DNA from: Elymus sibiricus
Taxonomy: Eukaryota; Streptophyta; Magnoliopsida; Poales; Poaceae
Direction: 5' to 3'
DNA length: 64,000 nucleotides
Assembly (NCBI GenBank): GCA_039707655.1
Contig: CM077667.1
Span: 60,665,628-60,729,627 of the forward strand
The notes under the pieces are model-generated. The model saw only the letters and a list, made by a program, of their open reading frames with translations, did no database searches and was not told the origin of the DNA. This document shows positions 12,301 through 21,357 of the stretch, piece by piece (position 1 is the first letter of the stretch; each line of letters starts with the position of its first letter). The position numbers were made by a program, and so were the translations under genes.

Positions 12301-12729
12301 TTTGACAGTTCTGGTGGTAACTTGCATTAAAATTGCGTGGTAACTTACAGTGTGCAGTGATGATAACAAGTGACAATACAAACTGTCAGCTTTAAAATCT
12401 TTTTTGTCAGTTCTGGTGGTAACTTGCATTAAAATTGTGTGGTAATTTACAGTATGCAGTGATGATAACAAGTGACAATACAATTCTTTCTTCCTTTTGT
12501 TGGTTTAGTATCAGTATATGGTTGATGTGCAAGGCTGATAACTTCATTACATTCTGCATATATCATAGACATGTAGGTGGCACTTTTTGTAAGTGAGTAT
12601 TCTCTTACCTGACAATTGGCGGTTGATGTTGGCAGAGCCATAGCTAGTAGTACGCGCATCATCGTCTTGTCGTTTCTCTTGGTCAGCACTCTCCATGACA
12701 TTGGTGTTGTCTCCGTGGTTTTCTGACAT
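9358..12729 (-). CDS. MULE transposase of the FAR1/FHY3 type
   Basis: Coding exons on the minus strand are 12729-12609, 12255-11011 and 10610-9358, 2,619 bases and 872 aa with no stop. Junction phases agree (phase 1 at both). Domains in order: an acidic N-terminus; a FAR1-type DNA-binding region from about residue 105 (MKFDSLDDAIAHYK, then RTECPAHLYLK and FEDNHNHPL); a DDE transposase core with Asp in VSFDTTYMTN, Asp in ITDQDFAMSNA and Glu in TTARSEGFNS; a SWIM zinc finger near residue 630 (CTCCKFERDGILCAH); and a C-terminal CCHC knuckle (CRVCGGHNHDKRNC). The start is the first ATG in the first recognisable exon. That exon begins at an acceptor at 12743, so at least one leader exon lies further right, and extra N-terminal coding sequence is possible. 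All catalytic and zinc ligands I know for this family are present. Confidence 0.85.
10611..11010 (-). repeat. Transposase intron built of about 100-base repeats with GGTAAC motifs
   Basis: This is a 400-base intron with donor CTG/GTATTA and acceptor AATGCAG on the minus strand. Landmarks AGATGGTAACTTAAG recur at 10631, 10735 and 10833, spacings of 104 and 98. I counted nine exact GGTAAC hexamers, all on the plus strand, plus GGTAGC variants, and no GTTACC. Confidence 0.8.
12278..12481 (-). repeat. Tandem duplication of 102 bases in a transposase intron
   Basis: The unit starting AAACTGTCAGCTTTAAAATC occurs twice in direct succession with a 102-base offset and only a few differences. Each copy holds two TGGTAA and one GATAAC motif. 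It lies in the intron 12256-12608. Confidence 0.9.
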
Positions 12730-12743
12730 ATTTGATGTAGCAC

Positions 12744-13888
12744 CTGCGTACACATGTTAATAGCATCAGTCACATGTCAATTTTTTACATACATCAATGA
12801 GAGCAATAGTTGTCATTTTTTCTTGATGGTAACTACAGTTGACATGGATGTTATCATTTTTTCTACAGGGAACATCTTGTTACTCATGCTGGAGACTATT
12901 ACACTTGACAACAACATTCACCACTGCAAAAATCAGTGGGCTTTTTCTTGATGGTGACTTGCATCACACATGTCTGGTAACATGCACCCTGTTGTCATGG
13001 TAACACAAGACAAATCTTCTACAGTCTGTTTTTCTGTAGTGATAACTTTTGTATGAAAAAATCTGGTAGCTTTTGATTCTATATACATTTTGTAACAACT
13101 ATGGATCTAGTTTGGTGTGTCTTGTAACAGAATTTCACTTTTCTGTGAAATAAGTTGAAAAGGAGCTCCTTTTTTTGAAGAAAAATTCTGCACATGTCCT
13201 GACAACTCAAACATGGCTTTACAAATTTGTTATTCATCCTGGTAACCTAGTAGCATCTAGCTGGTAGCTTCAGTGCAATCAGTGTGATAAGATCTGTTCG
13301 GAGCGCCTGGTAAGATCTGTTCCCCCTGGTGATAGTTTAAGCCTAGATCTGGTGGTAACTACAGTTCCTTCATTCCCCTGCCTGGTTTGGTGGATCAGAT
13401 CGGGGTTGGAGTGTGGGGAGGGGTGGGGTGGGGGTAGGATTGCTTAATTTTACCTGGTTCACCTGGATTCTTGTTGGATGTAGGACGCCTGATAATCACT
13501 TGTGCTTCTGGTGGTAGTTTTAGGAGGGATCTGGTGGTAACTTTCAACTCCCCATATGCCCTTGCAATTCCGTGGTTGAATTTGTTGGATCAATCGGGGG
13601 GGTGGGGGTGGGGGGTTGGGGTGGGGTGGGGGTAGGGTATCGCTTCCTTGAGTTCGTCGACCTCGGAGAGAAAGAGGGAGAGGTGGGTCGATGGAGAGGG
13701 TTCTTTGCCTTTTCTTGCAATGGAGGTAAGAAACTAGCGGTTTAGGGGAGGTGGTGGTTGCGTGGTGGGGTGTGGGCCAGGGTGAGGGGGTGAAGGGGCC
13801 GACTTGGGCCAAGGTGTTGGTCGACGTCACGGCTCGGCCTCGCGCGCTACGCGCGCTCGGCCTCGCAAAGGTGGGGGAGGGTAGGGGT
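12744..13888 (-). promoter_or_regulatory. Upstream/leader region of the transposase gene inside the right MULE end
   Basis: On the minus strand this region precedes the transposase. From 13,888 down to about 13,450 it is GC- and C-rich, like the leader at the left end. The rest down to 12,744 is AT-rich, intron-like sequence with GGTAAC/GATAAC motifs. A likely leader intron donor lies near 13,454 (CAG/GTAAAA) and its acceptor at 12,744. A long open frame on the minus strand at 13,905-13,459 is Pro/Arg/Ser-rich and starts inside the terminal repeat; I regard it as chance. Confidence 0.45.
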
Positions 13889-13921
13889 CGTTCGGATCTA
13901 TCCAACAGATCCGAACGTTAG
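13889..13921 (-). repeat. Right terminal inverted repeat with hairpin
   Basis: Stem CGTTCGGATCT / AGATCCGAACG (13,889-13,899 and 13,907-13,917) with a 7-base loop is a perfect 11-base-pair hairpin. Read on the minus strand it matches the left terminus at 262-290. Confidence 0.7.
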
Positions 13922-14382
13922 GATTGTATCGTTGTCCAATAAATAAATAGTTAATTAGTAAATTAAATTGATTAATTAATTAGTTAATTAAACAGTATTT
14001 TACTGTTTTGGATAATTCGAATTTATTAATTAAAGAATTTCAGAATATTGTTTAACCTTTGAAAATTAATATAAAATAAACCGTAAGTCAGATGAAAAAT
14101 TTTGAACATGAAAGTTGATCAGAAAGATCCTACGGTTCCAAATACGCAGTCCGTTCGTCTGTCACGTGCTCCTAGCATAGCGAACGTGGAACATTTACAT
14201 CGTTTTCATCTGTTCGGTAGTAGCCCGAGACCCGGGAAAATATCGTCAGATATTCTTCCGACCCGTCTACGACGTGTAATACTGCGTTAGTGCATGCCTA
14301 GCTCTGCTTATTGCCATGTCATGCATCGTGATGCATTTGTCTGCCTTATATTTATTGTTTCTCCCCCTTTTCTTACCGGTAG

Positions 14383-14452
14383 ACCCCGAGACTGACGGTG
14401 CTGCCGGGTACGACTACACCGTTGACGACCAGGCCTTTGCCGCAGAGCAGCA
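14383..14452 (+). other. Exon-like coding piece inside the LTR (first)
   Basis: After a polypyrimidine tract and acceptor (CCGGTAG) an open stretch reads PETDGAAGYDYTVDDQAF and on to EQQ, ending at AAG/GCAAG, a possible GC-type donor. The counterparts near 39,108 and 48,890 read ETNAAAECDYAPDDQPF and ETDAAAECDYAPNDQPF, so the frame is kept between copies. Confidence 0.45.
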
Positions 14453-16011
14453 AGGCAAGAACCCCCCCCCCCCCCTTGAGCATTCCGATATCGCCCATTT
14501 CTTTCCCTCTCATTCTTGCATTAGATTTTGCTACTGTATTAGCTAGCTCATATTTCTGATGCATAGCCTGCTTTTGATAAACTGCTACCATACCTGCAAT
14601 CATATCAACTGCTTAGTATAGGTTGATCAATGAATCCCCAGTGACCCCTTAGCCCCAGTTGCCCCTGCTTCTTCATCGACGACTCGAAGACTCGGTCAAC
14701 CGACCGACAAGCCAGGCCCCTCACATCACCGCACACCCCCCCCCCCTTGTTGTACGACTCTGCAGAGCTACTATCGAGTACCGAGGGTGACACCTCGTGA
14801 AGTACTCATGATACTAACTCTGTAGTGCAGCTAGTCAGTCGTGGGTATCGAGGGTGATTCCTCCTTCACCACTCCCGACGATGACTCTGTCGTGCAATCC
14901 CTCAAGTGTGGGACCCTCGAGGGTGATTCCTCTAAGTCCACCTTGACGGTTTCATCGAGCGGGGCCCTTTGAGGGTGATTCCTTAGGTTCCGTCTTGATG
15001 TTTTATACACACAGTTACTATGACCTGGTTTCAGAAACATGTTGGTGATGGGTCGGCCTTGAGGGGTACCCACGGTTTGATGATGATGAGGCGTGGACGG
15101 GCAGGAGAGGCCCTTGCCACACATCCTCGAGATGGGGCGACGGGACCGCACTTCATGGGTCGCGCTTGCCCCGCATTTATAAAATGCTAATGGGTTGGGT
15201 ATTTGATCTGAGTTGGTCGTTTGACCTATTACGCACTAACCTTCACGTGGGAGAAGTTATGGGTACTCAGCGTCGCTGTATCAGACGAAGCTCTTCGGAC
15301 GTCAGCAATGGAGCGGCGCACGCCCGAGTGGTCCGCAACGGCACTGCGCTTGTTATAAGGGGTGCTAGGACTGAGCTCGGCCGCCTTCGCATCGTGCATG
15401 AGTGCAAAGGGCGATTGGCCCATGACCCCTGCGCGCTTAGGATTTAGACCGGCGGGCTGGCCTCTTCGTTGAGCCTAGGTAGGACTACGACGTGTTGATG
15501 TCCCGAGGCCGGGCATGACCCAGGAAAGTGTGTCCGGCCAGAGGTATCAAGCGTGTTGGGTAATGTGGTGCACCCCTGCAGGGAAGAATTTATCTATTCG
15601 AATAGCCGTGTCCACGGTAACAGGACGACTTGGAGTTGTACCTTGATCTACTACAACTAAAATGGTGACTTTAAATTGAAATGGATGTTGGATCCGAGAT
15701 TGCTTCCTCGTGGGGAGTCGAGGAAGAATCTCTGGGCGAGGTTACTTAATAAAATTTGCTACAATAATATGTCTGTATATGAGATACCACTCTACTCTCT
15801 TCTAATGCTGCAAGATGCTGAAGATGCTAGTCTTCGATAGGGCTAGGCCTTCCCCCTTTTCTCGCTTTCTGCAGTCAGTCCAGATATAACCCCATCCCTT
15901 AATACTGATGCATACTTAGCATAGTTCTGATGTCAGTCTTGCGAGTACTTTGGATGAGTACTCACCGCTGATTTGCATTCTCTTTCCCCCTCGATACGAT
16001 TCTGCGTTCAG

Positions 16012-16106
16012 ACGATGGAGCCCAGGAGATGGAGTACCTCGGAGACGACTACTACACCACCGCTGGAGCCTACTACTACGTGGAGACTGCCGACGCTCAG
16101 GAGTAG
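16012..16106 (+). other. Exon-like coding piece inside the LTR (last, with stop)
   Basis: It follows an acceptor-like GCGTTCAG and reads DDGAQEMEYLGDDYYTTAGA onward to ADAQE and a TAG stop. Homologous pieces at 40,528-40,652, 50,309-50,433 and 63,874-63,968 (minus) end in the same way (VQE or AQE, then TAG). They differ by in-frame indels. Confidence 0.5.
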
Positions 16107-16406
16107 TTAGGTTGGCTCCCAGGCAGGAGGCCTCGCCTCTTCCGATCTGCTGCTTATGTTTGTGCTAGCCTTCTTAAGGCAAAACTTGTTTAACTTATGT
16201 CTGTACTCAGATATTTTTTGCTTCCGCTGACTCGTGCTTGTCGAGCTTTGTATTCGAGCCCTCGAGGCCCCTGACTTGTAATATGAAGTTGTATGACTTT
16301 AATTTGTGTCTAGTGTTGTGTTGTGATATTAATTAATGAGTCCCTAATCTTGGTCGTACGCATTGCATGTATGATTAGCGTACGGTCGAAATTGGGGGCG
16401 TCACAT

Positions 16407-16900
16407 AGGTGCAGGCAGGAGTCGGCCTATTTGTTTATAGACGTGATGCCTATATACACATAATCTTTGCTATGAAAATCGCATAACTATCCGCTTTTCT
16501 ATCAATTGCCCAACAGTAATTTGTTACCCACCGTATGTTGCCTACATGAGAGATGCCGCTAGGGAAAACTATGGCCCCCGGGTCTATTCACTTATAAATT
16601 CAACGCTACTATTACCTTGCTGCCTTTATTTGTCTTTTATTTTGCAATTTACAATTATCTACAATTATCTACACAACTCATTTGCTTGCAAATAACGAGA
16701 TCAAGGGGATTGACAACCCTCTTGTCCGCGTTGGGTGCAAGTTGTTTGCTCTTTTGTGCGTAGCCGCTGAAGACGGTTGAGGATTGATATTCCTATTGGT
16801 TTGCTAAACCTTAGTTTCATAACTGAGGGAAGTACTTACCCACTTTGTGCTGCAATTACCCGTTCCTCTTCATGGATAACCCAACGCAGATCACAAGTAT
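16407..16900 (+). mobile_element. Truncated LTR (3' part) related to the 52,024 element
   Basis: It begins with GTGCAGGCAGGAGTCGG and continues with GTGATGCCTATAT, CTATCAATTGC, ACAGTAATTTGTT, TATGGCCCCCGGGTCTATT and GGTTGGG-like landmarks, in the same order as the LTR at 53,055-53,560. The Gypsy LTR fragment ending at 16,406 appears to have inserted into it. The right border is approximate. Confidence 0.7.
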
Positions 16901-17429
16901 CACTCGCTATCTCCTTGCCAATAGAATCATGATCGAAAATAATCCAATCTAACTAGAACTCTTTTCGGCAACTAGAAGAAGGAAATCATATATAGTACCA
17001 TATTACTTAGTACTGAATTTATGAGGACTGGGTTGATACAATCATAGAAAATACGAAGGTGAAGTACAGAGTTCAAGTGCCAAATAACATGGTCTTCGTG
17101 TGCAACGAAGAAAACAATTAAGGTGGTGCAAGGTGACTAGAAGGCACAATATACATGTCTGGGAGATTATTTGCAAGAAGTTATTGATACAAACCTAGAA
17201 TGCATATTCAAACCTAGGAAGCGGATGCATTGTGACTTCAACATAGTTAGAAAATAATCCAAGTCCTAAGCCTATATTTCATTATAGGTTTTACTATCTC
17301 AATGTTGCAACGGAGGGATATCTTAATGGTTGCATGCCCTAACCTATAATGAAGACGAGGCTAACCTATAATGAAAATAATCCAAGTCCTAACCCTATAT
17401 TTCATTAGTGATGTAGTTGTGAGATATTA
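16901..17429. other. No recognised feature
   Basis: AT-rich sequence without open frames of interest. Short stretches such as CCTAACCTATAATGAAGAC recur in the second half, which probably belongs to the same repeat field as the tandem array that follows. Confidence 0.5.
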
Positions 17430-17640
17430 ACTATATAGGGTTGTCGAGTCATCGAAGACGAGGCTTTTAGGATATGATCAGGGTTTAGGTTGTCGAGTCA
17501 TCGAAGGTGAGGCTAATAGGTTATGGTTGGGGTCTAGATTTGTCGAGTCAGCAAAGGTGAGTTTATTAGGTTAGGGTTAGGGTCTAGGGTTGCCGAGTGG
17601 TTGAAGACAATGCTTTTAAGGTAGGGTTAGGTTCTAAGTG
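17430..17640 (+). repeat. Degenerate tandem repeat, period about 50 bases, four copies
   Basis: GTCGAGTCATCGAAG-like cores start at 17,443, 17,492, 17,542 and 17,592 (spacings 49, 50 and 50). Each is followed by GAGGCTNNTAGG and a GGGTTTAGG-like segment. Confidence 0.8.
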
Positions 17641-17790
17641 TTTATCACAAATTGATCATAACAACAAATCAACATATATATCACAAATTCTCCACAACAA
17701 CAATTCAACATATATGTCGATAGTTCATCACAACATAACAACATATATACCAGAAAGTCATAACACTGTCACTTGTTCATCACAACAACA
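17641..17790 (+). repeat. Degenerate CA-rich repeat (ATCACAACAACA / ACATATAT)
   Basis: Several imperfect copies of TCACAACAACAA followed by ACATATATATC occur in succession, at about 35-45 base spacing. There is no coding potential. Confidence 0.5.
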
Positions 17791-18343
17791 TGGTTAATTC
17801 AAGGCTGGTATCCTCGGGTATTTTTTCTGCTTCTATGTTAGTAATTTCATGGTTGGTTGATGACTTTTTTAATTCAAAGCCATCTCAAGCCTTCATTCTA
17901 AATAAAACATGTTGCAAGTTTCATGGGCGCGCGTTGTTTTTTTTAGAAAAGGAGGAATATCCCCGGCCTCTGCATCAAAAAGGTGCATGCGGCCCCTTTA
18001 TTAAAGAAATCAACAAAATAGTCTGCGGTTCAAAACAAACTCATAGAGAGCTATGAAATAATCCAAAAAAATATATAAAGTTGCCACAACCGACGAAGAT
18101 ATGACTAGATGCCTAACCACATATCCTACTACTGGACCGCCATTCAAACCGGTTGTAGATATCCCGAGCTACCATCTTCCATAGAGTAGACCCGGTAACC
18201 AAAGGCTCCCTGGTTTCTTGGGCGCGAGTTGTTACAGCTAGCTAACCATGTTCAACTTGTACTACGGGCCAATGGTCTGGAGACCAGAAAACCACAACAC
18301 TAGATCAGCAGGTTTGCACATTTTTCTGTTTGGTCAATTTTTG
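17791..18343. other. No gene recognised; dispersed repeat remnant near 17,935-18,020
   Basis: The stretch AGGAATATCCCCGGCCTCTG followed by GCATCAAAAAGGTGCATGCG resembles a very common Triticeae dispersed repeat tail (from memory). The rest shows no features. Confidence 0.35.
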
Positions 18344-18345
18344 TA

Positions 18346-18580
18346 CTAGCTCCGTCTGGGTTTATTGGTCCCCTTCGTATTTTGTGTCCAACTTTGACCG
18401 TAGATTTGACTAACAAATTATAAGTTGTATGTCACAAAATTTATATTGTTAGATTTATATTTAAAAGAGGTTTCCAATGGTACTATTTTTAGGGTATATA
18501 ATTTATTTATTAATAGTTAAATCAAAGATTAAAATTTGACTCAAACTATAAGGAGGACTAATAAATCAGGACGGAGGTAG
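18346..18580. mobile_element. Stowaway-like MITE
   Basis: The left end CTAGCTCCGTCTGGGTTTAT and the right end, read in reverse, CTACCTCCGTCCTGATTTAT, are inverted repeats of the Stowaway CTCCGTCC type. TA dinucleotides flank the element (18,344-18,345 and 18,581-18,582), matching the TA target of Tc1/mariner elements. It is 235 bases long and does not code. Confidence 0.85.
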
Positions 18581-18582
18581 TA

Positions 18583-19901
18583 AAACTGAATTTCCATTAT
18601 GTTTCTTAACACAGCGCCGACGCTTGACGCCCGCCGCTGTGGAGATAGTGGTGCCGCGGTTTTCACATCTGTGGTTTGCAGCAAACCGCCCGGACTTCAG
18701 AGCCTTTGGTCCAACTCCAAGTAAACAGCAACTAGCACCATGATCAGCACTAGTTAAGCTGTCCCAAGCCATAATTTACATGGATGGCCTGAACCTGGAC
18801 TTGAGCCCTGAAGAAAGTACACGGCAAGTGGGATTGGTTGCAGGATAAATCGTTTCTTACGCGGCCTCCAATGGCGGGTTAAACGGGGCCTCTGGGCTGA
18901 TACTATAAGAACATGAGAGCCATCTTGCACTCAACCCAAAGTGCCTCCTCGAGTAAACAAAGCGTCGTGTAAATAAGCTTGTGGTTTCAGGTTGAGGCAT
19001 GCATCCATCGAGGCTACATTGTTAGGAGCAAACATCTCAGTAAGCTTGTGGTACGTACCTTGAAGCCTCTCGTTTTTTGGGTCCATTGCTGTTCGGTTTA
19101 CCAGAAATTTTAAGTCACTAGTTTCCTAGATAAACTAGTTTGTTTAATGGTATACTGCTAGAGAGCCACTAGTCCCATCAGCAAGGAGTTGTGTGCAGAT
19201 ACTAGATAGACTGCAAACTGGGCAGAAGTTAAAATGAGCCTTGCAATTCTAAGTGGGAGGTTATCATCAGAAACAGAACTTTTTTGCAGAAGAAAATATG
19301 TTTGAATTTTTCCCTGAAATGTTGAACTCACAAAGTAAGATTTCCCTGAAATACCGAGGCAAGACACGGACAATGCTGCCAATTTTCTGAATAACTTTGC
19401 AAATTCAATCCCAAAATGCACTCCGTTAAGATGGTCTTGTGTGCAAAGTCGTTCCAATAACTGACCCAATCGAACGAAATAAGAACACCCCGAAAGGACG
19501 CATATAAGCGTTAGCAGTCAGAGACTCAAAATCACAATTATGCTTCAACAGAACAGGTACATATCATAATGTGATGATGCCAAGAGATAACCTTTTGCTC
19601 AGCACTTTCATGATAATTCTTTGTTCTTTTTATTTTTTCTGAGACCTTCCATTACTGATGGAGAAAATTCAGAACAAAGATGGCAAGACCAAACATCTCA
19701 GATACATGCATATCCTCGCCGTTGCAGGACTCAGGAACACCGTGACACCACACAAAACTTCAACATCCAAACTAACCGTCAGTGAAATCTATCTAAACAT
19801 ACGCCTACCCTATGAACATACACACACCTGACAATCTGTCTAAGCCTAACTAACCTAGCTACAAACGAGAACCAAAAGAAGAACAAGACACCAATGTAGG
19901 G
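18583..19901. other. No gene recognised
   Basis: Mixed-composition sequence. I found no supported exon and no known repeat. The right end (about 19,650-19,901) lies downstream of the DVL-like gene and probably includes its 3'UTR. Confidence 0.4.
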
Positions 19902-20045
19902 TCAGTCATGGTAGCAGAGGAGCATGACGACGCATCGCCGGATGATGTAGAGCCTGGCCTTGTGTTGCCTCAGCATCCTGCTGATCCCTCCTCCTCCTGC
20001 TCCTGACCCCTTGTGGTTGCCGCCATGGCTCTTCAACTTGTTCAT
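19902..20045 (-). CDS. DEVIL/ROTUNDIFOLIA FOUR-like (DVL/RTFL) small peptide
   Basis: An intronless 47-residue frame, [13 protein letters not shown]..., contains a Gly-rich linker and ends with the DVL signature [25 protein letters not shown] peptides are plant-specific, plasma-membrane-associated small proteins that restrain polar cell growth when overexpressed. The conserved RRC..ML..C core is present. The usual Trp in the LCW position is Tyr here. A TATA-like element lies about 125 bases upstream, and the leader contains GGAT repeats. This is the clearest candidate for an ordinary host gene among the repeats between 17 and 26 kb. A degenerate second copy of the 3' end is at 31,068-31,130 (+). 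Confidence 0.9.
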   Translation of the reverse strand: MNKLKSHGGNHKGSGAGGGGISRMLRQHKARLYIIRRCVVMLLCYHD

Positions 20046-20170
20046 CCTGGCTGAAGAGGAAGGTGGTGGTTGAGCTAGGTGGTGAGCTGGAAGAAAGGCT
20101 CCTTGCTCTGCTCCTCCACTGCTGCTACTGGATGGATGGATGGATCTGCCCGTGCTGTGGCATTGCCATG

Positions 20171-20177
20171 CTTATAT
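20171..20177 (-). promoter_or_regulatory. TATA-like box of the DVL-like gene
   Basis: The minus strand reads ATATAAG here, about 125 bases before the ATG at 20,045. That spacing leaves a leader of about 95 bases. Position and composition support it; there is no experimental evidence. Confidence 0.55.
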
Positions 20178-20438
20178 GGGAAGGGTACGCCGTGGCCAAA
20201 TGGCACAAAATGACAGACTGCTCTCTCACATGATCCTCGCATCTTTGCCAACTAGGCAGAGACGTTGGGTAGAGAGAGTTGGGGCCATATGCCCCTTGTA
20301 GTATGCACCAGACTCTCTCGAGGTGCAGGGGACAATCGCCTAGGAAGCCGGGAAGTTTGCCTCACTGCAATTCAAGACCAAGGACAGGTAGACAGATCCT
20401 CTTGTAAAGTTATCGAAATAATCCACACATAATAGTTA
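20178..20438. other. Upstream region of the DVL-like gene
   Basis: Moderately GC-rich sequence between the TATA-like box and the next MITE. It includes AGAGAGAG-type and CTCTC-type pyrimidine tracts. No specific regulatory site can be supported. Confidence 0.35.
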
Positions 20439-20815
20439 CTCCCTCTGTCCAAAAGTTAATGGACATATAGTGCTTATTACAGTCTTTTAAAGTCAAACTT
20501 TGTCAATTTTAACCAAGTTTATTGACAAAAGTATGAACATCAAGAATACTAAGTCAATGAGTCAGATTCATCATGAAATATATTTTCATATGGTATATAT
20601 ATGGTAGTGGATATATAGATATTTTTCTATACAAACTTGGCCAAACTTTGCGAAACTTGACCATGCACACTATATTATAACACCATATTATACTAATTGT
20701 ACAATATATAAAAGATATAGCGTAATCTAATACGTTACAAAATTAATCATAACTTAAAATTGTTCAACATATCAAAATAGTGACATCTAAAATATATAGA
20801 CGGTGGAAATAATAC
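20439..20815. mobile_element. Stowaway-like MITE, diverged
   Basis: The left end CTCCCTCTGTCCAAAAGTTA is typical of the family. The right end (TATATAGACGGTGGAAATAATA) is an eroded inverted counterpart. The interior is AT-rich with AGTCAAACTTTGT, common in these elements. A TA lies next to the left end. The right border is approximate. Confidence 0.65.
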
Positions 20816-21257
20816 TACAGGATAACTTGAACCTTGATGCTTTGAAAATGAGTGATGATGTCCTCATCTTTGACTTGCAAGAAAATTCCCTTTGAATGAA
20901 TGTAACAAAATCGCTATTTATAAACATTCTCACATTGTAAGTTCACATGACAAATTGCAAATTTGTATGTCTAAACAATTCCTAATTCACTCCAAATAAG
21001 TGTCTAATTGGAATCTCTCCTACTTAAAAACTGATGTAAAGTTCTTCCATCCCCTTGTCCTTCGTCCAACCTTACTTACGCCCCCCCTCCTTCTACCTAT
21101 TTTGATTTCTTTTTTCCTTTGAAACTTACTTTTTTCGTTGGTTTTCTCTATAAACCCGCCTCAACCGCCCCCACCTTTGATTTATCTTATCAAATAAAAT
21201 TATATATTTTACAAAATCACATTAATATGGGTAGGTAAATCACGAGCTAACATACTA
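20816..21257. other. No recognised feature
   Basis: AT-rich, non-coding sequence lying between the MITE and the Helitron-like end. Confidence 0.4.
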
Positions 21258-21261
21258 GAAA

Positions 21262-21296
21262 ACTAATATCCCGTTGCAATGCACGGGCAATCATCA
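21262..21296 (+). mobile_element. Decayed Helitron-like 3' end (tentative)
   Basis: CCCGTTGCAATGCACGGG forms a 5-base-pair stem and is followed after seven bases by CAGT, where an intact Helitron end would have CTAGT. This matches in form the better termini at 31,566 and 61,966, on the same strand. Confidence 0.4.
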
Positions 21297-21357
21297 GTAT
21301 ACTAAACTTGGAAGAAAACTACTCAAGCTAACTTACTTAGTGTTGCACTTCTGTAAA

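Larger units (their letters stand above)
255..13925. mobile_element. Large Mutator-like element (MULE) with Ulp1-like protease and FAR1-type transposase
   Basis: The two ends match each other in inverted orientation over about 30 bases: 255-290 and 13,889-13,921 share CGTTCGGATCTGTT and TAGATCCGAA. Each end is also a hairpin in its own right. Between them lie two convergent genes, a Ulp1/SENP-like protease on + and a FAR1/MULE-type transposase on -, and both can be read as uninterrupted multi-exon frames. MULEs carrying ULP-like genes are known in plants (the Kaonashi group), and those also lack long terminal repeats. Assigning this element to that group is inference. The outer border is uncertain by a few bases and I found no perfect 9-bp target duplication. 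The best imperfect pair is TTGTAAAAT against TTGTATCGT. GC-rich stretches just inside both ends look like promoter and leader regions pointing inward. Confidence 0.75.
13922..16406 (+). mobile_element. Gypsy LTR fragment (3' part), diverged relative of the 36,975 element
   Basis: From about 14,070 the sequence follows the LTRs at 38,800-40,949 and 48,600-50,731 landmark by landmark: ACATGAAAGTTGATCAGAAA, then CTGTCACATGCTCC-like, then TTGCCATGTCATGCATCGTG, then GTCTGTACTCAGATATT, ending GGGGGCGTCACA at 16,406. It is a diverged subfamily. The AT-rich stretch 13,922-14,040 parallels the TTAATTA-rich stretch of the other LTRs. The 5' part is missing to the right of the MULE and may lie to its left or outside the window. 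Confidence 0.8.

Noticed and set aside
10611..12481. Regularly spaced repeats considered as a CRISPR-like array
   Set aside because: The repeats are degenerate, lie in plant introns and lack uniform repeats and unique spacers.
13459..13905. Long Pro/Arg/Ser-rich open frame on the minus strand
   Set aside because: It begins inside the terminal repeat, has low-complexity composition typical of GC-rich leaders, and has no recognisable domain.
255..13925. Idea that the large element is a CACTA or Helitron
   Set aside because: The ends do not begin with CACTA, no CTRR hairpin end is present, and the transposase has FAR1/MULE domains.
17560..17640. Telomere-like GGGTTAGGGTCTAGGG stretches
   Set aside because: They recur as part of a 50-base tandem repeat and do not form a regular TTTAGGG array.
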